Assembly: GCA_964538915.1 (NCBI GenBank)
Contig: CAZIFB010000026.1
Span: forward strand, 1 to 64,000
Direction: 5' to 3'
Source of the DNA: JAEUHQ01 sp964538915
GTDB lineage: Bacteria > Planctomycetota > UBA1135 > UBA2386
DNA length: 64,000 nt
In this document: piece after piece, positions 7,411 through 16,416 of the stretch
Position numbering within the stretch: position 1 is the first letter of the stretch
Layout: each line of letters opens with the position of its first letter
Position numbers and translations under genes: made by a program
Notes under the pieces: model-generated
Databases searched by the model: none
What the model was told of the DNA's origin: nothing
The model's input: only the letters and a program-made list of their open reading frames with translations

Positions 7411-10400
7411 CGCCCCGTCTTCACGGGCGACGGCGGCGCCACGGGCCTCGGTCGCGGGTTCGTGCGAATCTGGTCGAGCAGGATCTCGACGCCCTTCTCG
7501 AGCTGCGGGTCGCGCCCCTGGAGCGTCGATCGCACGTCGTTCTCGACGACGACGTCCGGGTCGACGCCGTGGCCTTCGATCGTCCAGGCCGGACCGGGCT
7601 CCGTGTTGCCGAACTCGGGAACGTTCACGGTGCCGCCGTCGAGCAGGGGGCCGCGGTTGGTGATCCCGATGATGCCTCCCCACGAACGCTTGCCGACGAG
7701 CTTGCCGAGGCCCGCGCGCCGGAACATCGCGGGGAAGATGTCGCCGTCGCTCGCGGACGTCTCGTTGAGCAGGCACACGAGGTGGCCGTGGAACAGCGCC
7801 TGCGGGTACGGCCGGTAGCCGGTCGTGCGACCGAACGTGCACATGAGCAACTGGCGCGACAAGCGGTTCAGCACCATCTGCGACACGTTGCCGCCGCCGT
7901 TGTAGCGGTCGTCGATCACGAGGCCCTCCTTGTCGCGCTGCGGGTAGTACTGCTTCACGAACTCGCGGATGCCGTCTTCGCCCATGTCGGGCAGGTGCAC
8001 GTAGCCGAGCTTGCCGCCGCTCGTCTCGGCGGTCCGGCGCCGGTTCTCTTCGACCCATTCGAGGTAGAAGAGTTTCGTCTCGCTCGCGCTCGGCTGCAGC
8101 AGCACGGTGCGCGCGCCGTCGGTACCGGGGCGTGCGTTGACGCGCAGGGCCACCGTGCGGCCCGCCTTGCCGCGCAGCAGCTTGTACGGGCTCACGTCGG
8201 GGGCGAGCGTTTCGCCGTCGATCGCGAGCAGGTACTCACCGTTGCGCAGATCGACTCCGACCGCACTGGCAGGGGAACGGTAGTCCTCGTCGTCGTTCTC
8301 TCCGCGCAGCACGCGCTGGATGCGGTATTGACCGTTCGCCTGGTCGAAGGCGAGCACGACGCCGAGCAGTGCTGGCGTCGGCCGCGGCGGCGCGCCGAGG
8401 TCGCCGCCGGCGACGTACGCGTGGCCGACGCCGAGTTCGGCGATCATCTCGCCGAGCACGTAGTTGAGGTCGCTGCGGTGGCGCACGTGGGCGACGAGCG
8501 GCGCGTACTGCTCTCGCAGCGCCTCCCAGTCGTGGCCGTGCATGTTCGCCACGTAGAAGAAGTCGCGGTAGCGCCGCCACACTTCGTGGAAGATCTGCCA
8601 GAACTCGTCGGCCGCGACCTTCTCGACCGGCAGCCCGCGCAGGTCGACACTCTTCTGTCCGTCCTTGCCCTTCGTCGACGCTTCGGTGATCGAGTAGCTG
8701 CCGCCCGTCCGGATCAGCACGTGCGAACGATCGGGTGACGGCGCGATGCCCGCGACGCCGCTCGCGAGCTGTTCGGACTTGCGGTCCTTGCGCGAGAACG
8801 CGTGCAGCGTGGCCGGCGCGTCCGGCTCACGGCCGTAGTACGACCCGCCGCTCTTCACGTAGAGCAGACCATCGTTCGTCGCGGCGATCCCGTCGAGGTT
8901 GTCGAGCGCGATCGGCAACGGTTCGACGCGTTCCGCGAGGCCTTCGAAGTCGATCGTGATCGGCGAGTCGAAGGTCGGGGGCTTGTCGTCCGGCTTCGCC
9001 TCCTCGACCGCCTCGTCGCTGCGGACCGGCAGCCACGCGGGAAGGTCCTTGCGCAGCGCGAGTGCGAACACACCGAATGCGCGGTCGACCTGGAAGTCCC
9101 ACTCGTACTCACCCGAGAGGCGGGGCTGGAATCCGCGGAGGCCGAGGAAGAACAACCGTTCGCCGCGCGGGTCCCACGCGGGACTCGTGTCGTTCGACAG
9201 GGGCCGGGACACCCTGCGCAGCTTCTTGTCGGCGAGTCCCCAGATCGCGAGCGAGCGGAGGTCGTTGTCGCCCGTGATCGAGAACGCGAGCCAGCCGCTG
9301 CACGGCGACCAGCGCTGGTCGCGGATCTGGCCGTGCGGTTCGTCCGCGACGACCGTGAGCGCTCCGGTCGCGACTTCGCAGACGCGCAGCACGCCGTCCT
9401 TGTCGCCGAACGCGATCCACTTGCCGTCGGGGGACCAGTCGGGCTCGTACAGCATCGCGGTGAGGCCGTTCGTCAGCTGCTTCGGCGTCGTCTCGCCTCG
9501 GTGATCGACGGTCCAGATCTGCTCCTCGCCGGAGCGATCGCTGACGAACGCCAGCGTCGATCCGTCCGGGGAGAACGCCGGGTGCTTCTCGTGCGCACCC
9601 GCCGTGCGCGTCAGGTTGCGCACGTCGCCGTGTTCGCGCGGCACCGTGAGCAGGTCGCCGCGCGCGGCGAAGACCGCGCGCCGGCCGCCGGGACTGAGCG
9701 CGAAGCCTTCGACGAGGCCGCTCGCGTCGACCGTGACGGGGCGCGTGAGGAGCGCTTCGTCCGGGACCCGGATCGGGATCGGGTGCTCCTGGCGCGCGCG
9801 GCAGTCGAACCACCAGAGTTCGCCGCCCTTCTCGTAGACGATGCGCTGCTCCTCGGGTCCGCCGGCGCTCGGCCAGCGCACGTCCCACGTGGTGCTGTCG
9901 GTCTCCTGGTGCACCGTCTTCGCCGTGGGGTCGCAAGACCACAGGTTGAGCGTTCCGCTGCGGTCGCTGCAGAACCAGATGCGGTCGCCGATCCACATCG
10001 GGTCGCGGTCGGTGCGCGGGTGGTTGGTGACGTTCTGCGCCTGCCCCGTGTCCGGATCGAACACGAACAGGTCCTGCGCCCAGCCGCCCTCGTACCTCTT
10101 CCACGTGCGGAAGTCGCGGAACAGCGGCGAGTAGACGATGCGCCGTCCGTCCGGCGAGAACTCGCCGGCGCCGGCTTGTGGCATCGGCAGTGCGACCGGC
10201 AACGCGCCGCGCTCGCGCGCCACCGCGGGGATCGCGACGGTGTAGAGGCGACCGAGCGTCAAGGTCCATGCCTCCTGCAGACTGCGGAACAGGACCGCGC
10301 TCCCGTCCGGCGTCCAGCCGTACACCTGGTTGTCGTAGCCCCAGCGATCGGGCAGCGGCCCGCGCGAGGGGTAGAAGGTCAGCTGCCGCGGTTCGCCGCC

Positions 10401-10673
10401 CTCGCTCGGCACCACGTAGACCTGTTCGTCGCCGTCGATCTGGCCCGTGAACGCGATCCAGCGCCCGTCCGGCGAGAACTTCGCGAACAGCTCGACGCCG
10501 CGCGCCGACGTCAGCCGCACCGCGGTCCCGCCGTCGATCGGCGCGCGCCAGAGGTCGCCGCCGTAGGTGAACACGACCTGGTTGCCGTGCACGTCGGGGA
10601 AGCGCAGCAGGCGCGATTGCGCGGAAGCGAGCGAGAGAGCGAGGGTGAGCGCAGCGGTCGAACGGACGAGCAT
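7407..10673 (-). CDS. Tricorn protease homologue (secreted S41-family peptidase)
   Basis: 1088 residues. A signal peptide (MLVRSTAALTLALSLASAQS) sets the start; the frame opens further upstream without a signal. WD40/PD40-type propeller repeats follow (FSPDGRWIAFTG, FSPDGSTLAFVSDRSG, WSPDGKWIAFGDKDG). Next come a tricorn core region, a PDZ domain (SPASAVGVDLRNGEYLLAIDGE) and a C-terminal S41 serine protease domain with the nucleophile in NETSASDGDIFP (Ser975) and the GGIIGI oxyanion region. Tricorn enzymes degrade oligopeptides produced by larger proteases. The archaeal enzyme is cytosolic, while the signal peptide here predicts a periplasmic location, as in many bacterial homologues. Confidence 0.92.
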   Translation of the reverse strand: MLVRSTAALTLALSLASAQSRLLRFPDVHGNQVVFTYGGDLWRAPIDGGTAVRLTSARGVELFAKFSPDGRWIAFTGQIDGDEQVYVVPSEGGEPRQLTFYPSRGPLPDRWGYDNQVYGWTPDGSAVLFRSLQEAWTLTLGRLYTVAIPAVARERGALPVALPMPQAGAGEFSPDGRRIVYSPLFRDFRTWKRYEGGWAQDLFVFDPDTGQAQNVTNHPRTDRDPMWIGDRIWFCSDRSGTLNLWSCDPTAKTVHQETDSTTWDVRWPSAGGPEEQRIVYEKGGELWWFDCRARQEHPIPIRVPDEALLTRPVTVDASGLVEGFALSPGGRRAVFAARGDLLTVPREHGDVRNLTRTAGAHEKHPAFSPDGSTLAFVSDRSGEEQIWTVDHRGETTPKQLTNGLTAMLYEPDWSPDGKWIAFGDKDGVLRVCEVATGALTVVADEPHGQIRDQRWSPCSGWLAFSITGDNDLRSLAIWGLADKKLRRVSRPLSNDTSPAWDPRGERLFFLGLRGFQPRLSGEYEWDFQVDRAFGVFALALRKDLPAWLPVRSDEAVEEAKPDDKPPTFDSPITIDFEGLAERVEPLPIALDNLDGIAATNDGLLYVKSGGSYYGREPDAPATLHAFSRKDRKSEQLASGVAGIAPSPDRSHVLIRTGGSYSITEASTKGKDGQKSVDLRGLPVEKVAADEFWQIFHEVWRRYRDFFYVANMHGHDWEALREQYAPLVAHVRHRSDLNYVLGEMIAELGVGHAYVAGGDLGAPPRPTPALLGVVLAFDQANGQYRIQRVLRGENDDEDYRSPASAVGVDLRNGEYLLAIDGETLAPDVSPYKLLRGKAGRTVALRVNARPGTDGARTVLLQPSASETKLFYLEWVEENRRRTAETSGGKLGYVHLPDMGEDGIREFVKQYYPQRDKEGLVIDDRYNGGGNVSQMVLNRLSRQLLMCTFGRTTGYRPYPQALFHGHLVCLLNETSASDGDIFPAMFRRAGLGKLVGKRSWGGIIGITNRGPLLDGGTVNVPEFGNTEPGPAWTIEGHGVDPDVVVENDVRSTLQGRDPQLEKGVEILLDQIRTNPRPRPVAPPSPVKTGR

Positions 10674-10814
10674 GGGCGCGCACTCAAGGGCGCATCCGCT
10701 TCCAGTGCAAGCGAACGTACGGACTGCGCACTTCGGCGGAGCGAGCAAGTCCCATGACGAGACACGCGAGACTCGCTTGCGGTGGACGGCGTCAGGACCG
10801 GCCCGCATCGACCC

Positions 10815-10842
10815 TTGTCGAGGCAGTCCGCCGCGGTAGGCT
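10815..10842 (+). promoter_or_regulatory. Putative promoter of the secreted-protein gene at 10889
   Basis: TTGTCG (10815-10820), 16-bp spacer, TAGGCT (10837-10842), lying in the 215-bp divergent region between the tricorn gene and the plus-strand secreted-protein gene. It fits the TTGnnn-16/17-TA(G/C)nnT form seen repeatedly in this window. The leader would be about 40 nt. No experimental support; assigned by eye. Confidence 0.45.
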
Positions 10843-10888
10843 CCCGCGGCCCCCGTTCGGACCGATCCCTGTCCTCCTCCAGAGAACC

Positions 10889-13111
10889 ATGAAGCAACTC
10901 GTCATCCTCACGCTCACGGCCGCGGTGGCCGGGAGCCTCGCCGCGCAATCCAACACGGTGCCCGGCCTCGATGGCCGCCTCACCCAGATCGACACGTTCA
11001 CCTATCAGGGCCGGCGCGGCGCCGCGCACCCGAACGGCGAAGTCGCGGCGTCGATGATGAACGAGATGTGCAACCCGGGGTCCGTCACGATCCCTTGGTT
11101 CGCCGCGATGCAGACGAACCACCCGAAGTTCGGGTTCATCATGGTCCGCGTCGCCAACGACAAGATCGAGCAGGTCAGCGACTGGTCGTTCTGCAAGCAC
11201 GCCTTCATCTCCACGAACTCGCCGTCCAGCTGCGGCTCGTGCGTGCCGGCCGGCGGCGGCACGGTGATGGGCATCGGCTGCTCCGACATCTACGGCGTCG
11301 GCAACAACAACGACCGCACGACGCTCGGCCCGCCTTCGGAACTGAACCCCTGGCTCGGCACCTGGGTCGCGACGGGCAGTTACTTCGACATCGGTGACCC
11401 GGCCCAGGCCGGCTATCCGGCGAGCGCGAACGGCGCCTACAGCCTCAACACGTCGGGCTTCGACAACGTGAAGAACCGCGTGGTCATGCGCGAGCAGGAC
11501 CTGCTCACGCCGGGCGCCAAGTACTACTACGGCATCCACCTGATGCACGAAGGCGAAGGCGTCGCCAATCGCGGCGACAACCTCGCGCACCGCGGCTGCA
11601 ATCCCGTCTACAACGGCAGCACCTGGTCGTTCGCGAACAACAGCGACTCGCAGCAGTGGGGCACCGTGCTCCAGCGCTGGACCGGCGCCACGATCGGCAG
11701 CGGTCAAAACGGCAACGACGACGGTCGCTTCTTCGTCGCAGTGAAGACCACCGCGCTCGGTGGTGGCCAGTACCACTACGAGTACGCGATCCACAACGTC
11801 GACAACAACCGCGCCGGTGCGACGTTCCGCCTCCCGATCGATCCGGCCGCCGTCGCGTCGAACTTCACGTTCGGCGACATCGACACGAACGCCGCGAACG
11901 ACTGGACCGGCGCCCGCGTCGGCAACGAGGTCGTCTTCTCCGCGCCGGCCGGCAACGCGCTCCGCTGGAACACGGTCTACAACTTCGGGTTCGACGCCAA
12001 CTACCAGCCGGGCTTCGGCAACGCGTCGATCGACGAAGCCTTCGTCGGCCCCGGCGGCCTGACGGTCACCGTGAACACGAAGGTCCCGGCCGGTCCGCCC
12101 GCCGCGGAGTACTCGGTGGTCGGCACCGGTTGCGCGAACTGCCGCTCGTCCTTCTACGAAGAAGGCGGCTTCGACCTCGCGAACACCAAGATCCAGCTGA
12201 CCTACGGCTCCGGTGGCTACTCGGTCGGCCCGAGCACCGCGACCTACGTGGCGCCGTCCGGCGGCAGCCTCGGCCTCACCGACGAGACCGACGCGTCGTT
12301 CGCGCTGCCGTTCTCGCTGCCCTACCCGGGCGGTTCGACGAACACGCTGCGCATCTGCAGCAACGGCTACATCTCGGTGTCGACCGGCAACGGCATCTCG
12401 TACCAGCCGAGCGCGTCCGCGTTCCTCGGCAGCGCCGTGCCGCGCTGGGCCCCGTGCTGGCACGACTTCAATCCGGCCGGCGCGAACAACGTCTACGTGA
12501 ACACCGCGCCGGGCGTCGTGCGCGTCACATGGCTGAACGTCCCGAACTGGACCGCTCCGGCGGGCAGCAGCACGGTGCAGGCGCAGTTCTACTCGAACGG
12601 CGACGTGCACTTCCTCTACAACGCCTTCACGCTGAACGCCGACTCCTACCTCGTCGGCTGGACGCGCGGCAACAACGCGGCCGATCCGGGCAACCGTGAC
12701 ATCTCGGCGACGATCGGCACGGGCTTCAGCACGTGCACTTCGGACGTGACCGGCATCGCGCTCGCGGTCTCCGCGCGCCCGATCATCGGCACGACGATCA
12801 ACCTCGTCACGTCCAACCTGCCGGCCAGCACCATCGCCGGCTTCGAGATGCTCGGCTTCTCGTCGTTCATCCCGGGCTTCGACCTCACGACGCTGCTCGA
12901 CATGCCGGGTTGCTTCGCCTACACGCTGCCCGACATCTCGGTCAACTTCACGCCGACGGGCTCGTCGAACTCGATGCCGTTCACGATCCCGCTCGACAAC
13001 ACGCTGAACGGGCAGACCATGATGGTGCAGACGCTGACCATCAGCCCGGGATTCAACCCGGCCTCGCTGCTGACGACGAACGGCGTGCAGCTGCTGTTCG
13101 GCAGCAGCTGA
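10889..13111 (+). CDS. Large secreted protein with NIDO-like beta domain, function unknown
   Basis: 740 residues. A signal peptide ends near SLAAQ at residue 20, which fixes the ATG at 10889. The mature protein is rich in Asn, Gly, Ser and Thr, as is usual for extracellular proteins. Its first half has paired cysteines (SSCGSCVPAGG). From about residue 465 there is a beta-domain (DASFALPFSLPYPGG, RICSNGYISVS, VPRWAPCWHDFNP, TVQAQFYSNGDVHFLYNAF) that resembles NIDO-type extracellular domains. The C-terminal quarter is a further beta-sandwich-like region. I recognise no enzyme motif. A surface or matrix role is plausible but is only an inference. It ends at a bidirectional hairpin. Confidence 0.75.
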   Translation: MKQLVILTLTAAVAGSLAAQSNTVPGLDGRLTQIDTFTYQGRRGAAHPNGEVAASMMNEMCNPGSVTIPWFAAMQTNHPKFGFIMVRVANDKIEQVSDWSFCKHAFISTNSPSSCGSCVPAGGGTVMGIGCSDIYGVGNNNDRTTLGPPSELNPWLGTWVATGSYFDIGDPAQAGYPASANGAYSLNTSGFDNVKNRVVMREQDLLTPGAKYYYGIHLMHEGEGVANRGDNLAHRGCNPVYNGSTWSFANNSDSQQWGTVLQRWTGATIGSGQNGNDDGRFFVAVKTTALGGGQYHYEYAIHNVDNNRAGATFRLPIDPAAVASNFTFGDIDTNAANDWTGARVGNEVVFSAPAGNALRWNTVYNFGFDANYQPGFGNASIDEAFVGPGGLTVTVNTKVPAGPPAAEYSVVGTGCANCRSSFYEEGGFDLANTKIQLTYGSGGYSVGPSTATYVAPSGGSLGLTDETDASFALPFSLPYPGGSTNTLRICSNGYISVSTGNGISYQPSASAFLGSAVPRWAPCWHDFNPAGANNVYVNTAPGVVRVTWLNVPNWTAPAGSSTVQAQFYSNGDVHFLYNAFTLNADSYLVGWTRGNNAADPGNRDISATIGTGFSTCTSDVTGIALAVSARPIIGTTINLVTSNLPASTIAGFEMLGFSSFIPGFDLTTLLDMPGCFAYTLPDISVNFTPTGSSNSMPFTIPLDNTLNGQTMMVQTLTISPGFNPASLLTTNGVQLLFGSS

Positions 13112-13140
13112 GCCCGACCCGCTTCCTTCGGGAACACGTC

Positions 13141-13177
13141 CGCCGCGGTGGCGCCCCGTGAGGGTGTCACCGCGGCG
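13141..13177. terminator. Bidirectional hairpin terminator between convergent genes
   Basis: Perfect 10-bp inverted repeat, CGCCGCGGTG (13141-13150) and CACCGCGGCG (13168-13177). The 17-nt loop contains a further CCC/GGG pair. It sits in the 81-bp gap between the convergent genes ending at 13111 and 13193, where a shared terminator is expected. No T-tract follows on either strand, as is common in GC-rich genomes. Confidence 0.6.
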
Positions 13178-13192
13178 TCGTTTCCGGGAAGC

Positions 13193-15652
13193 TCACGGGA
13201 AGATCGGCTGGTCCTCGTCGATCGCGAGCACGAACTGCAGCACCGCGGCGAGCTGGCCCGCGGACAGCCCGAACGTCGGGTGCTCGAGCCCGGCGTTGCT
13301 GCGCGGCTCGAAGACCTGGGCCAGCGTCCCGGCGCGGCCGTGGTGGCCGTAGGGCGCCGTGTTGCGTGCGTTGAACAGCGAAGGGATCGCGAACGAACCG
13401 TTCAGGCCGACCGAGGCCTTGCCGATCGTCCCGCCCGCGCCGCGCAGTTCGATCGGGTTCGTGAGGTCGAGCGTGAAGTTGGGCACCGTGCTGTCGATCA
13501 CCGGAGTCTCGAACGATCCGTTGTTGTCGGAGTCGAACGCGGCGATCGTCGTCGCGACCGGGACCTGCAGGTTGTTGGACAGCTTCGTGCCGGCGGCGTT
13601 GAACGCCGGGTCGGGCCAGAACGCGCTGTTCGTGATGCGATTGCTGCGCGACCACTTCGTTCCGCCGTGGCACGACGCGCAGCTCGCGCCGAACAACGTG
13701 CGGCCCTGGTCGACCAGTGCGGTGTCGAGGTTCGACGTGCGGTTCGGAGCGAGCAGCGACGCGACCCACGCGGTCTCGAAGTCGAGGGCGTTGCTGATGC
13801 CGAGGCGCGGACCGCCGTTGAAGACGATGCCGGCGTCGGCGACCTGCGCGGCGGCCAGACCCGCGTCGATGGCGGCGAGGGCCTGCGGCGTGAAGCCGTG
13901 ACCGCCCTGCACGCCGCGGCTGTTGTTGTTGAAGTCGGTGACACTGTTCCGCTCGGCGTTCCAGTTCGAGATCTTCTGGTCGGTCGTCGCGACCCCGTTC
14001 TCGATGGTGCTGCCCTTGGCGAAGAACGCGTCGAGCGACAACGTCTGGCGCGGGCCGGTGGCGAAGATCCAGGTCACCGTGTCGGACTGCCCGAACGGAT
14101 GGCAGCTCGCGCACGAGCTCCAGTTGTTCTCCGACTGCATGTTGCGGTGGCGGTGCGTGTCGACTTCGCGCGGATCGAGGTTGGCCGCGACGTTCGCCGG
14201 CACGCCCATCCCCGTGAAGAACACCAGCTGGCCGAGCAATTCCTTGCGCCGTTGCGCGTCGGTCGGGGTCGACGCGGTGTCGACGTTGGCGAGCACGGTG
14301 CCGTTGCCGAGGTCGATCGCGGTCATCCGACCCACGAGTTCGGAGCCGACGTAGGCGCGCTTGCCGTCGGAGCTGATGGCGACGCCGCCGGGCACGTTGC
14401 ACACCGGGATGCGCAGGATCGCGCCGCGGGCGTCCGTCGCGAGCGACAGCGAACCGTCGGCGGCGACGATCGCCTTCGTGACGAAGCTCCCGGCCCGGCT
14501 GACGAACACGCCCACGCCCGCACGGATCGCGGCGGAGGTCGTGTCGGCGCAGAACGCACGATCCAGGCGGTTCACGGGGTTGGTGAACGGCGGCGTCGGC
14601 GCGGGTTCGTTCGCGAAGTTGTCCTTCACGAGCGTGTTCAGGTTGCGGAACAACGACGGCACGGCGGCCGCGGCGCGGGCGTCGATCACCCCGACGAGCG
14701 CCTGGACGTTGACGTCGAACTTCACCGGCGGCGCGGGCTGGGCCGCGACGGTCGGCAGGTAGAGCCGGTTGCCGCTCTCGTCGAAGGCGAAGGAGAAGAG
14801 CTGGTTGAAGAACGCGCCCTGGGGAACGTTCAACGGATCGACGCCCGCGGGGGCCGCGAACGTGTCGTTCACCGCGCCGCCCGCCGTCGAGAACTTGCTG
14901 CGGTCGGCGGGGAAACCGGCGTCGGCGACGGGCGCGAGCGTGACGATGGACTGGACGACCTTGCCCTCCAGCACCGCGATGCGCGCTTGCCGGCCGTCGT
15001 CGAAGCCCTCTACCTGGTCGACCGGCTTGCCGGGGATCGCACGAGCGAAGAAGTCGGTGACCCACAGGCGACCGTCCGGCAGCGCCGCGACGGCGAACGG
15101 GTTCGCGATGCGCGTGCCGCCCTTCACGAGATCGATCGTGCTGTCGCGGCTCAGCGTCGTCGTGTCGATCGACGACAGGGTGCCGTCGCCGAAGTTGGCG
15201 ACGAAGACCTTGCCGTCGAGTTCCGCCGTGCCGCGCGGCTCGCTGCCGACGAGCACGTCGGCGAGGCGTGTGTAGGGCCCGTCGCCGACGGGGCCGAGAT
15301 CGACGACCGACACCGTGTTGTCACGGCCGTTCGAGACGAAGAGCCGCCGGCCGTCGGCCGTGGCAGTGACGCTGAACGGGTCCGTGCCGACGGCGATCTC
15401 GGTGACGACCGTGTTGACGTCGTTGCCGGCGTCGGACTTGACCCGGACGATCGTCACCGAGCCTGCCGTCGTCGACAGGCCTGGGCTCGCGACCTTGTTG
15501 AGCACGAACGCGTATTGACCGTTCGCGGAGAGCTGGACGGAACCGCTGGTCGACAGGGCGCGGTTCAACGGCTTCACGGGCGCTCCGCCGCCACCGCCGC
15601 CGCAGGCGGCAAGCACGACCGGGAGCATGGAGGAGACGACGATTCTGTTCAT
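13193..15652 (-). CDS. Di-haem cytochrome c lipoprotein with beta-propeller repeats
   Basis: 819 residues from the ATG at 15652. A lipoprotein signal (VVLAAC, Cys17) is followed by a run of six glycines. Residues about 45-420 carry propeller-like repeats of the YVTN kind (SANGQYAFVLNKVASPG, TADGRRLFVSNGRDNTVSVVDLG, SSDGKRAYVGSELVGRMTAIDLG). The C-terminal part has two haem c attachment sites, CASCH at residues 514-518 and 658-662, and a cytochrome c peroxidase/MauG-like layout with a late KASVGLNGSFAIPSLFN-type segment. Likely a cell-envelope electron-transfer or oxidase protein; the substrate is unknown. The signal peptide excludes the longer upstream start. It is divergent from the ECF sigma gene and shares a 142-bp upstream region with it. 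Confidence 0.85.
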   Translation of the reverse strand: MNRIVVSSMLPVVLAACGGGGGGAPVKPLNRALSTSGSVQLSANGQYAFVLNKVASPGLSTTAGSVTIVRVKSDAGNDVNTVVTEIAVGTDPFSVTATADGRRLFVSNGRDNTVSVVDLGPVGDGPYTRLADVLVGSEPRGTAELDGKVFVANFGDGTLSSIDTTTLSRDSTIDLVKGGTRIANPFAVAALPDGRLWVTDFFARAIPGKPVDQVEGFDDGRQARIAVLEGKVVQSIVTLAPVADAGFPADRSKFSTAGGAVNDTFAAPAGVDPLNVPQGAFFNQLFSFAFDESGNRLYLPTVAAQPAPPVKFDVNVQALVGVIDARAAAAVPSLFRNLNTLVKDNFANEPAPTPPFTNPVNRLDRAFCADTTSAAIRAGVGVFVSRAGSFVTKAIVAADGSLSLATDARGAILRIPVCNVPGGVAISSDGKRAYVGSELVGRMTAIDLGNGTVLANVDTASTPTDAQRRKELLGQLVFFTGMGVPANVAANLDPREVDTHRHRNMQSENNWSSCASCHPFGQSDTVTWIFATGPRQTLSLDAFFAKGSTIENGVATTDQKISNWNAERNSVTDFNNNSRGVQGGHGFTPQALAAIDAGLAAAQVADAGIVFNGGPRLGISNALDFETAWVASLLAPNRTSNLDTALVDQGRTLFGASCASCHGGTKWSRSNRITNSAFWPDPAFNAAGTKLSNNLQVPVATTIAAFDSDNNGSFETPVIDSTVPNFTLDLTNPIELRGAGGTIGKASVGLNGSFAIPSLFNARNTAPYGHHGRAGTLAQVFEPRSNAGLEHPTFGLSAGQLAAVLQFVLAIDEDQPIFP

Positions 15653-15794
15653 GACATGGGACTCGCGAGTGCGGAAGGGACGGGTGCCGGTGCGTCGGCT
15701 CCGGCTCACGGGGGCTCGGACGGCAAGCGGCCGCGCCGACCGACACGCGGACGTCACTTCGAAGGAGCACGTCGGTGCTACGCTGCAGTGCGCC

Positions 15795-16346
15795 ATGCCC
15801 CCCGGCCCTGATCCGCGCTCGCCGTTCGCCGATCCGACGCAGCTGTCGTCGACGATCTACGCGAGCCTGCACGAACTCGCGGCGCACCAGCTGCGCGATC
15901 AGCGCGCCCGTTCGTTGCAGCCGACGGCTCTCGTGCACGAGGCGTGGCTGCGCATCGCACGCCTGCAGGACGTGCGCAGTGAACATCGCGCCCAGTTCTT
16001 CGCGCTCGCCGGCAAGGCGATGCGGTCGGTCGTGGTCGACTACGCGCGGCGGCGTTTGGCGCAGAAGCGGCAGGGCGGTGAACGCGACGAGACGGATGCC
16101 GCGGAGGTCGCGATGGCGGAGGGGTTGTCGTCCACCGACGTGCTGGCGATCGACGAAGCGATGAAGCGGCTCGAGGCCGCGGAGCCGGAGCTCGTCCGCG
16201 TCGTCGACCTCATGTTCTTCTGCGGCAAGACCGCGGCGGAGGCCGCGGAGCTGCTCGGAACGAGCTCGCGCACGGTGGAGCGACGCTGGCGTTTTGCCCG
16301 CGCGTGGCTTCGCAACGAACTCGGCGGCGAAGGCGACGAAGCGTGA
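15795..16346 (+). CDS. ECF-family RNA polymerase sigma factor (planctomycete-type)
   Basis: 183 residues. The region-2 part reads LSSTIYASLHELAAHQLRDQR...LQPTALVHEAWLRIA, and region 4 ends with a helix-turn-helix (LMFFCGKTAAEAAELLGTSSRTVERRWRFARAWLRNEL). This is the Sigma70_ECF subtype that is expanded in Planctomycetes and often sits next to Ser/Thr kinases. No anti-sigma factor gene is adjacent; the gene 70 bases downstream is a kinase, so phosphorylation may control it (inference from the family). A TACGCT -10-like box ends 10 bases before the ATG, so the mRNA may be leaderless. Confidence 0.9.
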   Translation: MPPGPDPRSPFADPTQLSSTIYASLHELAAHQLRDQRARSLQPTALVHEAWLRIARLQDVRSEHRAQFFALAGKAMRSVVVDYARRRLAQKRQGGERDETDAAEVAMAEGLSSTDVLAIDEAMKRLEAAEPELVRVVDLMFFCGKTAAEAAELLGTSSRTVERRWRFARAWLRNELGGEGDEA

Positions 16347-16416
16347 GTCGGGATTCTGCAGTTCTTCGTCGGTCGTTGCGTCCGCTCCGCGTCCCGTGCC
16401 ACATCGGACCTTCGCG

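Noticed and set aside
13148..15811. Plus-strand open frame of about 890 codons opposite the di-haem lipoprotein
   Set aside because: Antisense to two CxxCH motifs and a lipoprotein signal; no recognisable domain itself.
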